A stretch of DNA of 64,000 bases from JAMQPK01 sp963761975 (GCA_963761975.1 CAVXIR010000007.1:186001-250000), one strand, 5' to 3'. Positions 36,591-45,305 are shown, counted from the stretch's first letter. The notes: generated from the letters alone by a model not told the origin. Made by a program: numbers and translations.

Positions 36591-38384
36591 ATGTTTCGCC
36601 CGGAGAGCCGAATGCGACTTGCAATGTGCGCGCTGACGACGCTTTGGATCGCGTCAGCCAGTGCCGCCCAGCAGCGCTCTATTGACGACTTCTTCCGCCA
36701 GCTCAGCGACGGCTGGGTGCGACTGAACCCGAACCTCGCGGTGTCGACGCGCTACTTCAGCGGCGAGGAACAGGATCGCCTGGAACAGCAGATGACGTCG
36801 TACACCGACGCCGCGGTTCGAGAGCGGAGCGAGTACATCAGGCAAGGGCTCACCGAGCTCGCACGCTTCGATTGGAAGCGCCTGAGCGTTTCGGAACGGC
36901 TGTCGGCCGAACTCCTACGCTATCAACTGCAAGAGCTTATTGAAGCAGAGAAATACGAAGAGTTCGAATTTCCGCTCAATCAGTTTGGCGGCGCGAACAT
37001 CAGCCTGGTGAACGCCTTGTCGGTGCAACACGCCATACGCACGCCCAAAGACGCGTCCCATTACGTCATTCGCCTTGGACAGGTGGCCCCACGCATGGCG
37101 GAAGCCGTCGCCGACGCACGGGAGCGAGCGACGAAGGACCTCATCCCACCGCGTTTCATCCTCAACCTGACGATCACGCAGATGCGCCGCTTTGTCGAAA
37201 CGCCGGTGGCCGAGAATCCGCTCGTCACGTCTCTGAGCGAGGGCACGTCCCGCATCAAGGAGCTCGCGCCTGCAAACCGTAGATCGCTCGTCTCCCAAGC
37301 CGAGCGTACCCTTTCCGATGCTGTGTATCCGGAATGGCGGGCCGCGATTGCGTTCCTCGAGACGCTGCTGCCGCGCTCGGCCGATCTGGCCGGACTCTGG
37401 AGGTTCGAGGGAGGCGCGAAGGCATACGCGCACTTTCTGAGGGCGTATACGACGACGAACTTGACGCCGGATGAGATTCACGAGATCGGACTGCGCCAGG
37501 TGGACCAACTCGAGCGCGAGATGGACAAGCTACTGCGAAAGCTGCGCCGGTCGAACGGTAGCGTGAATGCTCGTATCGAGCAGCTCAGGAAAGACCTGAG
37601 CTATCCGCTGACCGAGGACGGCCGGAAGCAGATCATGGCCGACACCGACAGATTGATTCGCGAAGCCGAGCGGCGATCGGCGATGCAATTCGACACTCGG
37701 CCGAAGAGTCCGGTGATTGCACAGCCGTATCCTCGCTTCGGCGAGGCGAATGCCGCCGCGTCGTACACCGCACCGCCGCTCGACCGCTCGCGCCCGGCCA
37801 TCTTCCAGATTCCGCTGCGGCCAGACCGCATGACGAAATTCGGACTGCGTACGCTCGTGCATCATGAGACGGTTCCCGGCCATCATTTTCAGATCGCGTT
37901 GCTGGTCGAAGACCCGTCGCTGCCGAAGTTCAGACAGGTGCGGCTGTTTGGGGGCATCTCGGCGACGACAGAAGGCTGGGCGCTGTATGCCGAGCGGCTG
38001 GCCGCCGAATCGGGCTGGTACAAGGACGATCCCGAGGGCCTGCTCGGTCAGATGGAAGCGGAATTGTTCCGTGCCCGCCGTCTCGTCGTCGACACTGGAT
38101 TGCACGCGAAGCGGTGGACGCGCGAGCAGGCGATCGACTACGGCGTTTCGCCGAGCGAAGTCGAACGATACGTCGTGTATCCGGGGCAGGCATGCTCGTA
38201 CATGATCGGGCAGCTCAAGATTCTCGAACTGCGCGACCGGGTGAACGGACAGCTGAAAGAGAGATACTCGGAGCGTGCGTTTCACAACGTCGTGCTGGGG
38301 GTTGGTGCCGTGCCGCTCGAGATGCTCGAGAGGGAGGTCGCCCGGCACATTCGTACGGTCACCAAACAACGCCTCAGGGATTAA
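36591..38384 (+). CDS. DUF885 family protein, putative exported metallo-hydrolase
   Basis: A 597-residue protein with a signal peptide (CALTTLWIASASAAQQ) and the full DUF885 fold. The putative zinc site is HHETVPGHHFQ (about residues 422-432) with the downstream glutamate in TTEGWALYAERLA (about 457-469), which is the HExxxGH...E pattern of carboxypeptidase Taq-like enzymes. YPGQACSYMIGQLKILELR near the C-terminus is another family landmark. The activity is unproven in the family, though peptide hydrolysis is likely. The start is ATG 36591; ATG 36612 is possible. It follows the remnants above without an obvious shared operon. Confidence 0.92.
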   Translation: MFRPESRMRLAMCALTTLWIASASAAQQRSIDDFFRQLSDGWVRLNPNLAVSTRYFSGEEQDRLEQQMTSYTDAAVRERSEYIRQGLTELARFDWKRLSVSERLSAELLRYQLQELIEAEKYEEFEFPLNQFGGANISLVNALSVQHAIRTPKDASHYVIRLGQVAPRMAEAVADARERATKDLIPPRFILNLTITQMRRFVETPVAENPLVTSLSEGTSRIKELAPANRRSLVSQAERTLSDAVYPEWRAAIAFLETLLPRSADLAGLWRFEGGAKAYAHFLRAYTTTNLTPDEIHEIGLRQVDQLEREMDKLLRKLRRSNGSVNARIEQLRKDLSYPLTEDGRKQIMADTDRLIREAERRSAMQFDTRPKSPVIAQPYPRFGEANAAASYTAPPLDRSRPAIFQIPLRPDRMTKFGLRTLVHHETVPGHHFQIALLVEDPSLPKFRQVRLFGGISATTEGWALYAERLAAESGWYKDDPEGLLGQMEAELFRARRLVVDTGLHAKRWTREQAIDYGVSPSEVERYVVYPGQACSYMIGQLKILELRDRVNGQLKERYSERAFHNVVLGVGAVPLEMLEREVARHIRTVTKQRLRD

Positions 38385-38452
38385 TGACGCTCACCAGCGG
38401 CACACGTCTCGGCACGTACGAAGTGATCGCGCCCATTGGCAGCGGTCCCTGA
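38384..38452 (+). pseudogene. Serine/threonine kinase N-terminal remnant
   Basis: ATG 38384 opens MTLTSGTRLGTYEVIAPIGS and stops two residues later, at the glycine-rich loop where acidobacterial Hanks-type kinases continue GGMGEVYRARD. Only 22 residues remain. It overlaps the DUF885 stop. Confidence 0.65.
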
Positions 38453-38760
38453 GCCGACTTTGTAACGCTGGTGCGGCTGCTTCGCGAGCACGAAGTCTGC
38501 TTTGTCGACATAGGCGTTTGGGGGCGCAAATGTTTTGGGGCACGCCGCCGGAGCCGTCTTTACCACCCAGGATCGATCTTTTTCTCCCGCCCGATGCCGA
38601 CAACTTGATGGGCGCATGGGACGCCTGCGAGGCCGGAGGTCTCTCCCTGTGGTGCGGCGACGAACCTCTGGATTCTCCACACGATCGATTGATCGCCGAT
38701 GCTGTGGTCACTCGCAGAACTGGTTCGAGCGATTCGCGGGGAGCTGCCGGGCGGGGCATC
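38453..38760 (+). pseudogene. Nucleotidyltransferase-like remnant
   Basis: Reads ADFVTLVRLLREHEVCFVDI and, in a shifted frame, IDLFLPPDADNLMGAWDACE with GLSLWCGDEPLDSPHDRLIA. The pattern fits an AbiEii/DUF6036-like nucleotidyltransferase, but key GG and DxD residues are lost and there is no continuous frame. Assignment is tentative. Confidence 0.4.
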
Positions 38761-38769
38761 CCGGCTGGC

Positions 38770-38986
38770 TGCGTTGCTCCTGTCTCATGACCTACTTGCC
38801 ACGGGTTTGGCGCTCGTACCCATCGTGCTCGGTGGTACCCGGGCGGGTTACGAGATTGAGCATCCTCTCGCGGTGGTCATTCTCGGAGGGCTGTTCACGT
38901 CCACGCTGCTCAACCTCTTCATCGTGCCGGCCCTCCATCTGATGTACGGACGTTCGGCGCAGATGTCGGCAGAAGAGACGATCTGA
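38770..38986 (+). pseudogene. CzcA/CusA-type RND permease C-terminal remnant
   Basis: The frame LLATGLALVPIVLGGTRAG, then IEHPLAVVILGGLFTSTLLN and FIVPALHLMYG is the last two membrane spans of a heavy-metal RND permease, ending at 38986. The other thousand or so residues are absent. It is on the plus strand, opposite to the intact-looking lipoprotein gene at 39205, so a local inversion or deletion is likely. Confidence 0.8.
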
Positions 38987-39051
38987 GCCGTCCTAAGGGT
39001 AAGGGCGGCGTACTGCGGCCAACGTCGGTTCGGCGACTTCTTGAATCTGTA

Positions 39052-39085
39052 GAAAAAAATGGTCAGCGCCCCGTGTGGGGCGCTG
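39052..39085 (-). terminator. Rho-independent terminator for the lipoprotein gene
   Basis: A 9-base perfect stem (CAGCGCCCC / GGGGCGCTG, loop of 4) is followed, on the minus strand, by ACCA and seven T residues. It lies 120 bases after the lipoprotein stop. Confidence 0.75.
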
Positions 39086-39204
39086 TTCTGGGCTCTAGGC
39101 TGGTGGGCTGTTACGGCGGGGCCGCGACGGCGACGTGCTCGTGCCGTGCGGTAATCGCAGTGACGTTGTGCGAGGGCAGGAATGTTTTATCGGTTCGCCA
39201 TCAC

Positions 39205-39690
39205 TCAGTGGGCGGTCTCGAGCTCGGTGCCAAACAGCTCGGAGGCACCGCTGGTCACAACTGCCGTGCCGGCAGCTGGGCCGTCTGAGAGCACTGCCCG
39301 ATCGCCTTCGATGTAATCGATGGCGATCTCATGTCGAACGAAAACGAGCGGCTCGGGGCTGGTGTACACCCACGTTGCGTTGTTGGTATCGTAGAGGACC
39401 GAAGCGTACGGAACGATTTTGCGCATGACCGTACTGCCGCCGCTGGTGATTTGGTCCTGGCTGACTACCGCCGTTTTGACCGCGATTCGGTCGGCTGTTT
39501 TTTGCGCAAGGCTGAGACGCTTGAGATTCGTTCCGGCGATCGGTTCTACCTTGACGGGCGCCGGACTCTGATCGGGTACGCCGCCGCGAAGCGTCGAGCC
39601 GCATGCGGTCGAGAACAGCCCGGCACCAATCAGAATGGCGGCAATGCCGAGCTTACAGTTCGATAGACATAGACGATCGGATGCTGCCAT
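39205..39690 (-). CDS. Short lipoprotein resembling the C-terminal part of an RND membrane-fusion protein
   Basis: A 161-residue lipoprotein: signal peptide with lipobox FSTACGST, then VKVEPIAGTNLKRLSLAQKT, and a C-terminal half (NNATWVYTSPEPLVFVRHEI, IEGDRAVLSDGPAAGTAVVT) like the membrane-proximal domain of CusB/CzcB adaptors. The hairpin and barrel-sandwich parts of an adaptor are absent. A frameshifted paralogue at 49771 sits between two RND permease genes, which suggests both act with such pumps. Here only an RND tail remains nearby. Confidence 0.75.
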   Translation of the reverse strand: MAASDRLCLSNCKLGIAAILIGAGLFSTACGSTLRGGVPDQSPAPVKVEPIAGTNLKRLSLAQKTADRIAVKTAVVSQDQITSGGSTVMRKIVPYASVLYDTNNATWVYTSPEPLVFVRHEIAIDYIEGDRAVLSDGPAAGTAVVTSGASELFGTELETAH

Positions 39691-39812
39691 CTCGCGTACT
39701 CCTGGGTAAAGGGTGTTTACGTGAGCGAGAACGAACGAAAGAATTTCTGCGGAGTGAGCCGATGATTCAGCGGTTCAAATCCTCGGCGGATGGAAAGACG
39801 GCTGAACTGACG

Positions 39813-40127
39813 CTACACGACGAACTGCAGGCCGAGCGTGTACATTCGACCGACGCTGGATTCGTGAACCCATCGAACCTGTAGCAGTGTAGGAATACCG
39901 ACGGGAACGTGAGGCGCAAAGATTTCACAGCGCATCGCCATCGACGGCTCAGTCTTCTCACTCGTGACGAGGCAGAGCCCTCCACCACCGATATCGGAGA
40001 TCTCCCCACGAATATCGACCGGCGTTCGTGCAGGGATGGCTCCATCCGGTTCAATCGCCGTCAGCAGCCTTCCCTTGAGGCCCCAAGCGACTGGATATCT
40101 TCGGTGCAAGCGTCGCTCTTGACGCAT
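39813..40127 (-). CDS. PilZ domain protein
   Basis: A single-domain, 104-residue PilZ protein, probable c-di-GMP receptor. The N-terminal arginine motif is present as RRLHRRYP, and the second motif as ISDIGGGGLCLVT, matching D/NxSxxG with Gly for Ser. The end (VRWVHESSVGRMYTLGLQFV) is typical of the beta-barrel closing strand. With the diguanylate cyclase at 27533 it gives the window both synthesis and read-out of c-di-GMP. Confidence 0.85.
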   Translation of the reverse strand: MRQERRLHRRYPVAWGLKGRLLTAIEPDGAIPARTPVDIRGEISDIGGGGLCLVTSEKTEPSMAMRCEIFAPHVPVGIPTLLQVRWVHESSVGRMYTLGLQFVV

Positions 40128-40270
40128 CTGTCCCTCCGGTCCCTTTTGACATGCCGATGTCAGGTTCAGGTTTCATACCAGGGGAGTGGGGGAAGTCGCA
40201 CGACCCGACGGCCGGGCGAGCGTCTCGCCGGTGGCATGAGCAGCACCTCACTACGTGGCGCTGTGCAGGT

Positions 40271-40873
40271 TTAGAACAATCCCAGCTCGTCCGGCCGGAT
40301 CGCAAGTGCGACGAGTGAAGCCATATCGAAAAGGCGCGCCACGAGCCCCGTGCGATTCGACGCCCCAACCTTGGCCATCGCCAGCTTCAGGAACGCTTTG
40401 ACCGTGTTGGGGCTGATGCTCATCTTAACGGCAATTTCCTTGCTCGTCAGTCCCTGGAGCAACAGCTTGACCGTCTGACATTCCCGATTGGTGAGCTGGA
40501 ATTCCTCAGCCCACCGCGTGGTATCAGCGGGCAGCCGCGAGTCGCGCTTGGCGTCGCGTTCAAGTATCAGCACGAGACGCGGTTGCACACGGCCGTCGAC
40601 ACCGCCATTGGCATCGAGATGAAACGCGCGACACAGATAGCGTCGACGACCTGATGTGAACTCGAAAACGGCCGGCACCAGCGAGGTCGCCGACTTATTC
40701 AGGTTCATCAACTGCATTTCCTCGAGCACCGGATCGAGCGACGGTGCCTCGTTTGTCTTCTTCGGGTACCCGAGGATGCTGACCGCCTCGGCGTTGTAAT
40801 GAACTGGGCGAAAATGGGAATTCAACAGGAGAATGCCCGCTTGTGACGCCGACCGAGAAGCGCCCTGTCTCAT
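40271..40873 (-). CDS. PAS-LuxR transcriptional regulator
   Basis: A 200-residue one-component-looking regulator: a PAS-like N-terminal part (GILLLNSHFRPVHYNAEAV, residues 10-110) and a LuxR helix-turn-helix (FQLTNRECQTVKLLLQGLTS, then EIAVKMSISPNTVKAFLKLA). No receiver domain. I choose ATG 40873 because GGGGGAG lies 11 bases before it; an ATG at 40894 would add seven residues. It is encoded next to the ABC exporter whose promoter region carries the palindrome/AATTG element, and is the best candidate to bind it. Confidence 0.85.
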   Translation of the reverse strand: MRQGASRSASQAGILLLNSHFRPVHYNAEAVSILGYPKKTNEAPSLDPVLEEMQLMNLNKSATSLVPAVFEFTSGRRRYLCRAFHLDANGGVDGRVQPRLVLILERDAKRDSRLPADTTRWAEEFQLTNRECQTVKLLLQGLTSKEIAVKMSISPNTVKAFLKLAMAKVGASNRTGLVARLFDMASLVALAIRPDELGLF

Positions 40874-40909
40874 GGCCCTATTCTCCCCCAGCATGCCTGA
40901 ATTGGCACC

Positions 40910-40938
40910 AATTTGCAGTCTTTCGATACAACTGTCAA
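40910..40938 (-). promoter_or_regulatory. Possible sigma-70 promoter of the PAS-LuxR gene
   Basis: TTGACA at 40938-40933 and a weak CAAATT at 40915-40910 are separated by 17 bases, just upstream of the regulator gene on the minus strand. The -10 box is poor, so this is tentative. Confidence 0.35.
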
Positions 40939-40985
40939 GTAAATAACGCTTTTGGCGTGTACTTTTTTGGGAATCGCCCGAATCT

Positions 40986-41016
40986 GGGCCATTTTGCGAC
41001 ACTCGCAAAACGGCCC
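40986..41016. terminator. Inverted repeat between the ABC operon and the PAS-LuxR gene
   Basis: GGGCCATTTTGCGA (40986-40999) and TCGCAAAACGGCCC (41003-41016) pair over 14 positions with one A-C mismatch and a 3-base loop. It lies 7 bases after the ABC permease stop and about 110 bases upstream of the regulator. It may end the ABC transcript or be an operator of the regulator gene. Confidence 0.55.
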
Positions 41017-41022
41017 AAACGA

Positions 41023-42423
41023 CTAGGACCCGGCTCCAGTGTCAATTTGCCGACGGCGGTAACGATTCAGTAATGTCATGCCGACGACAAGAATGATTGG
41101 ACCTCCAACAGCGTACGGAAGCACCCCGCCGGGATTCAGCTTAGTAAACGGCATTACAGTCAGGTGTATGGCAGAGCTCGCCGTCGGGTGGCTGGTCGCC
41201 TTTTCGCCGGACGGCTCTGGAATCAGGACCATGTAGATAAGGTAATCGCCGTCGAGAATCGCGTTGACTCTCCACGACAGCGTGATCGATTTGCCCGCCG
41301 CGAGCGATTCCATGTACTGCGTGCGCTGCGGCGACCAGTCCTCCGGGTCGACCACATCACCGGCTGCATCAAGATTGATGATGTTCATCGCCACCGAAAG
41401 CGGAGGCGAGTCCTGCGTGCCTTTGTTGGTCAGGATTGTGTTGTAGAAGACGGCGTCGCCGGCTTTGACGGTCTTGTAATCGACGTCGACCGAAATCGCC
41501 AAGGACTCCTGCGCCTGGGCGTAAGCCGGCGCAGCCGTCAGGAAGGCCGCCATAAGCAGCGCGCCTGCGGCGAATCCGAGGCGTCGGCCAACTGCTAACC
41601 AGCGACGGCTCGTCACACCTCCGTCGAGCCGCAGACTTGGCGCCACGTAGAACAGCAGCGCGTACACAAACACGGCGAATACCACGGGCGCGATGAGAAA
41701 TGGCCACCACTCGCCAAGGGTTCGATTGTTCACGAGAATCTTGGACATGAAATGATTGGTAGCCGCGATCGGATTCGCTTGCTGCAGAAGGGAACCCATC
41801 AGACCTGTCTGCGCACGCCCGGGCAACTGGCTGGGAAGAAGGAACAGCACGTACAGACCGAGACTGGTGAACAGGCTCGTCTTGTTAAAGCTGGACCAGA
41901 AGCTCGCGAGCATCCCCATGGCCGTGAACGCCGGGGCCAGGATGGTCCCCATCAATGCTGCCCACGGAACGGCGTAGTAAAAGACTTCGTTGCCTTGCGA
42001 CAACACCCACATGTACGGGATCGCAATCAGCATGGCCACCGGCCATGGCGTAATGCCAGCGAGAAACTTGCCGAGTACCACCTGTCGCCGGTTCGTCGGT
42101 GTCAGCAGCAGGCCTTCCAGCGTCGCTCGCTCGCGCTCCCCGCTGATGCTGTCGGCGCCGATGATCAGGCTGATGAACAAGCCGACGGCGATGGCGGCTT
42201 TGGACGTCTCGTACACCATCTCCTGCGGCGGAATCAGGCTCAGCTCGCTGTTGCTGGCCATGACATAGGTCATGATTCCCAGCAGCGCGCTGAAAATGAG
42301 AAGAAGAACCGGCGCTTTTCCACCGAGCCACAGCTCGCTGAGCTCCCGAGTAAATAAGAGCCACCAGGTCGGCGCCCCACGACCGTTTGCCGTCTTACTG
42401 CCATGCATCTGCTTCGTGCTCAT
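41023..42423 (-). CDS. ABC-2 type permease with periplasmic Ig-like domain
   Basis: A 466-residue permease with six spans of the ABC-2/NatB type in the first 270 residues (TRELSELWLGGKAPVLLLIF, GADSISGERERATLEGLLLT, the latter with the conserved ERE element). It then has an added span, a periplasmic beta-rich domain (SVDVDYKTVKAGDAVFYNTI ... SITLSWRVNAILDGDYLIYM) and a last span before a basic end. It pairs with the ATPase gene 45 bases upstream in transcription. The layout recalls the PedC-type permease of the P. putida ped alcohol cluster, but no quinoprotein gene is in the window. Substrate unknown. Confidence 0.88.
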   Translation of the reverse strand: MSTKQMHGSKTANGRGAPTWWLLFTRELSELWLGGKAPVLLLIFSALLGIMTYVMASNSELSLIPPQEMVYETSKAAIAVGLFISLIIGADSISGERERATLEGLLLTPTNRRQVVLGKFLAGITPWPVAMLIAIPYMWVLSQGNEVFYYAVPWAALMGTILAPAFTAMGMLASFWSSFNKTSLFTSLGLYVLFLLPSQLPGRAQTGLMGSLLQQANPIAATNHFMSKILVNNRTLGEWWPFLIAPVVFAVFVYALLFYVAPSLRLDGGVTSRRWLAVGRRLGFAAGALLMAAFLTAAPAYAQAQESLAISVDVDYKTVKAGDAVFYNTILTNKGTQDSPPLSVAMNIINLDAAGDVVDPEDWSPQRTQYMESLAAGKSITLSWRVNAILDGDYLIYMVLIPEPSGEKATSHPTASSAIHLTVMPFTKLNPGGVLPYAVGGPIILVVGMTLLNRYRRRQIDTGAGS

Positions 42424-42468
42424 AGCGGCTACCTCATCAAAGCGTGTTGGATGTATGAATGATCCTGC

Positions 42469-43518
42469 TTAGTGCAGAGCCTCTTCCGACACGGAGTCCT
42501 CAGTCAGGTGGAGGAAGACATCCTGCAGGCGTCCGCCCTCGGCACCGAAGCTGAGGATGGGGATATCCGCGCGGATGAGCACCTCCGGAATTCTGTTGGT
42601 CATGCGGGCATCGTCCCCGGCGGCGTCGGCGAGCCTGACGAGCGATACGGACAGCCAGCCCGCACCCGCGCCGGGCGTGACTCTCAGAACATTCGGCAGC
42701 GCTTCAATCGCCTTCTGCGCCTGGGCGGCAAAGGCCGCAGGAACTTGAACACGCATGCTCGTGCGCTGCAGTGTGTCGGGCCGGCTGCCGCCGATGACTT
42801 CCGCGGCCGTGCCCTTCGCGACGACCGTGCCCGAGCTCAAGATCACGACGTCGTCGCAGACGCTTTCCACCTCGGGCAGGAGGTGACTGCAAAGAATCAC
42901 GCCGGTGTTCTTTTCTTTCGCCACCCAGCGGATGATGGTCAGCAACTCCTGTTGGCCGCGCGGGTCGAGGCCCAACGTGGGCTCATCCAGAATCACGACG
43001 GCAGGGGAGTTGACGAGAGCCCGTGCGATACCGAGTCGTTGACGCATACCGCGGCTGTAGGTGCCCACCAGCGACCGTGAGCGATGATCGAGCCCAACGT
43101 CTTTCAGCAGCGCTTCGCCGTTGGCTTTGGCTTGTGCGTAAGACAGCCCATAAAGCCGGCCGAAAAAGATCAGACATTCAATCCCGCTCATCTGCTTGTG
43201 GAATCCCAGGCTCTCTGGAAGCACGCCGATCCGGTGACGGATTTTTTCGGGGTATTCCGAGGGGATGCCATCGATGACGAAGTGTCCCGTGTCGGGCTGG
43301 AAAATCGTCGTCAGGATGCGAATGGCGGTTGTCTTCCCGGCGCCGTTCGGCCCGAGGAACCCAAGGATGCGGCCGGCCTGCAGCGTGAACGACAAGCCTC
43401 GCAACGCCTCTCGCGGTCCATACGACTTTCCAAGGTTCTCCGCTTGCAGGATGACCTTTCCCGTGTGTGCGGGTTTCGAATCGTTACGCTCCGGCCGAGG
43501 TGTCTTGTCTTGTGCCAT
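42469..43518 (-). CDS. ABC transporter ATP-binding protein
   Basis: A 349-residue ATPase with Walker A LGPNGAGKTTAI, Q-loop region VLPESLGFHKQMSG, signature TYSRGMRQRLGIARAL, Walker B VVILDEPTLGLD and the H-loop CSHLLPEVE. After about residue 240 it has an added regulatory domain (VQVPAAFAAQAQKAIEALPN). CcmA/NatA class, energising the ABC-2 permease encoded next. The gene is divergent from the exported protein gene at 43811; a weak version of the shared promoter element lies on its strand near 43610. Confidence 0.93.
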   Translation of the reverse strand: MAQDKTPRPERNDSKPAHTGKVILQAENLGKSYGPREALRGLSFTLQAGRILGFLGPNGAGKTTAIRILTTIFQPDTGHFVIDGIPSEYPEKIRHRIGVLPESLGFHKQMSGIECLIFFGRLYGLSYAQAKANGEALLKDVGLDHRSRSLVGTYSRGMRQRLGIARALVNSPAVVILDEPTLGLDPRGQQELLTIIRWVAKEKNTGVILCSHLLPEVESVCDDVVILSSGTVVAKGTAAEVIGGSRPDTLQRTSMRVQVPAAFAAQAQKAIEALPNVLRVTPGAGAGWLSVSLVRLADAAGDDARMTNRIPEVLIRADIPILSFGAEGGRLQDVFLHLTEDSVSEEALH

Positions 43519-43689
43519 ATGAGTGCCTCACAGATATCACCGTGAGCTCGAGAATCGGCCGGGGTAGCAACGGCGGACAAACCTTCGTCCTGTGACTTAC
43601 AGTCGCCATTCCCCAGGCGGATGCGCACGGCTTACGTCCTAAGGCCGACGATTTTCACCACTGTGTCGAAATGGATCAATTCTCTGGAA

Positions 43690-43738
43690 GGACTAGCCAG
43701 ATGACTTAGCCCTACGGACTAATCCTTTTGGGCAATTG
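43690..43738 (+). promoter_or_regulatory. Shared palindrome/AATTG promoter element, copy B
   Basis: GGACTAGCC at 43690 precedes GGACTAATCC at 43716-43725, which is 18 bases (start to start) before AATTG at 43734-43738. The intervening 8 bases are TTTTGGGC. It lies 73 bases before the exported protein gene at 43811. A degenerate minus-strand match (ATCC, GCCTGGGG, AATGG around 43628-43606) points toward the ABC ATPase gene. Confidence 0.65.
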
Positions 43739-43810
43739 AACTCCGCAAAGGGATGAGGCAACCTGCTGCAGCCGTTCCGTGTCGATTCCTGTCAGTAGGA
43801 GGTCCTACAT

Positions 43811-44422
43811 ATGAAAGCAGCAGACATTCTTCGCAGTGCGGTCGCCGTTGCACTTGTCGCGGTCGCGGCTCCCAGCTGGTCCGAGGCGCAACAACCTGCG
43901 GCCAAGCCCGCCGCGTCAGCCGCTCCGGATGTGGTCGTCCACGTTGGGGATTTGCCGGCCACCGCGTTTTACGAGTTGGAGGCGTGGAAGGATCCCGCCT
44001 CACCGGGCGGCAAGATGGTGGGCGTCACCAACCGGGGCGAAGAGCTCGACCCTCCACCCGAGAACGACCCTGCCGCAACGTTCAACGTGCGGGTCCAGGC
44101 GGGTGTGCCTTACCGTTTCTGGATCCACATGAAAGTTGGGCCGGCCAAAGGCGTGTCACAGGCGAACCTGGTGTTCGCGCAGTTTTCAGGTGCGGTCGGT
44201 GATGCGCTCGCGTTGCGAACGAAGGACTATTTGAGCCTCCGCGGACCTGCCAAGGAAGGCTGGACGTGGGTCGGATCCGATCGAACGATCCAATTCAAGA
44301 CCAGTGGTGAAGTTACGGTGCGCGTGCAGGCCGGCGCCGAGGGCGTTGGGTTCGATCAGGTCATTTTGAGTCCGGCGCGTTTTCTGAAAACGGCTCCAGC
44401 CGAGGCAGTGGTTAAAAAGTAA
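43811..44422 (+). CDS. Exported hypothetical protein, CBM-like
   Basis: A 203-residue protein with an AGGAGGTCC ribosome site 6 bases before ATG 43811 and a signal peptide (ILRSAVAVALVAVAAPSW, ending AQQ). The mature sequence is beta-rich with AFYELEAWKDPASPGGKMVG, ATFNVRVQAGVPYRFWIHMK and GFDQVILSPARFL, a pattern like carbohydrate-binding modules that grip ligands on a beta-sandwich face (DQVILS near the end is typical). It starts an apparent two-gene operon with the barrel gene at 44430. Confidence 0.75.
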   Translation: MKAADILRSAVAVALVAVAAPSWSEAQQPAAKPAASAAPDVVVHVGDLPATAFYELEAWKDPASPGGKMVGVTNRGEELDPPPENDPAATFNVRVQAGVPYRFWIHMKVGPAKGVSQANLVFAQFSGAVGDALALRTKDYLSLRGPAKEGWTWVGSDRTIQFKTSGEVTVRVQAGAEGVGFDQVILSPARFLKTAPAEAVVKK

Positions 44423-44429
44423 AGTGAAC

Positions 44430-45305
44430 ATGAGCAAACTCCATCGGTTGGCTGGTATTGCCACTGCGCTGCCACTCGTCCTGACGATGAATGCGGCGTC
44501 CGTCTCCGCACAGCAGAACGTCGAGGGGCCGCCCTATTTACAGGATCGTGGCACGGGCGTCGCCACCTCGATGTTCGGCACCTACGTTCGCAAAGGCGAG
44601 CTCCTCGTCTATCCGTTCGTCGAGGCGTACATCGACAAGAATTTCGAGTACAAGCCCGATGAATACGGTTATCCGGGCGCGCTGGATTTTCGAGGGCGCT
44701 ACCGGGCGAAAGAGGCGCTGCTGTGGGCGGCGTATGGCATTACCGATCGGCTCGTGGTCGAGTTCGAAACGGCGGTGATTCGAGCCACGCTCGACAAAGC
44801 TCCAGACGATGCGTCCGGCTTGCCATCCCACGTGGTGCAGTCGGGATTGGGTGACGTCGAAGGTCAGATTCGATACCGCTGGCGTGAAGAGAACGCGCAG
44901 CGCCCCGAGCTCTTCAGCTACTTCGAGGCAGTTGTGCCTCACCACGCCGAGAAGTTTCTCATCGGCACCAGTGGATGGGAGCTCAAGTTCGGCACGGGGA
45001 TGATCCGAGGCTTTCGCTGGGGCACGATTACCGCTCGTGCAGCGCTCGAAGTAGTGCCCAGCTCGACCAGCCCGTTCGACCTCGGCGAATACGCAGTGGA
45101 GTATTTAAGACGGGTGTCACCTCACTGGCGTGTATATCTGGGAGTCGAAGGGACGCAGGACGAAGTAGGCCTTATCACTGAGGCCCAGTGGCACATGTCA
45201 AATCACGCGTTTATTCGCTTCAACAACGGCCTGGGCCTTACCTCAAAAGCGACCGATTGGGCCCCTGAGATCGGCATGGTCTTCATTATCCCGACCCGCA
45301 AATAG
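44430..45305 (+). CDS. Outer-membrane beta-barrel protein
   Basis: A 291-residue exported protein (signal peptide ending ASVSAQQ) whose strands alternate in the barrel fashion (GELLVYPFVEAYIDKNFEYK, ERLVVEFETAV-like TDRLVVEFETAVI, WRVYLGVEGTQDEVGLITEA, IGMVFIIPTRK). It lies 8 bases after the previous gene; ATG 44430 is used, with GTG 44424 possible. Barrels beside such ABC genes occur in the ped-type clusters of pseudomonads, which supports a small-molecule efflux role, by inference only. Confidence 0.75.
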   Translation: MSKLHRLAGIATALPLVLTMNAASVSAQQNVEGPPYLQDRGTGVATSMFGTYVRKGELLVYPFVEAYIDKNFEYKPDEYGYPGALDFRGRYRAKEALLWAAYGITDRLVVEFETAVIRATLDKAPDDASGLPSHVVQSGLGDVEGQIRYRWREENAQRPELFSYFEAVVPHHAEKFLIGTSGWELKFGTGMIRGFRWGTITARAALEVVPSSTSPFDLGEYAVEYLRRVSPHWRVYLGVEGTQDEVGLITEAQWHMSNHAFIRFNNGLGLTSKATDWAPEIGMVFIIPTRK

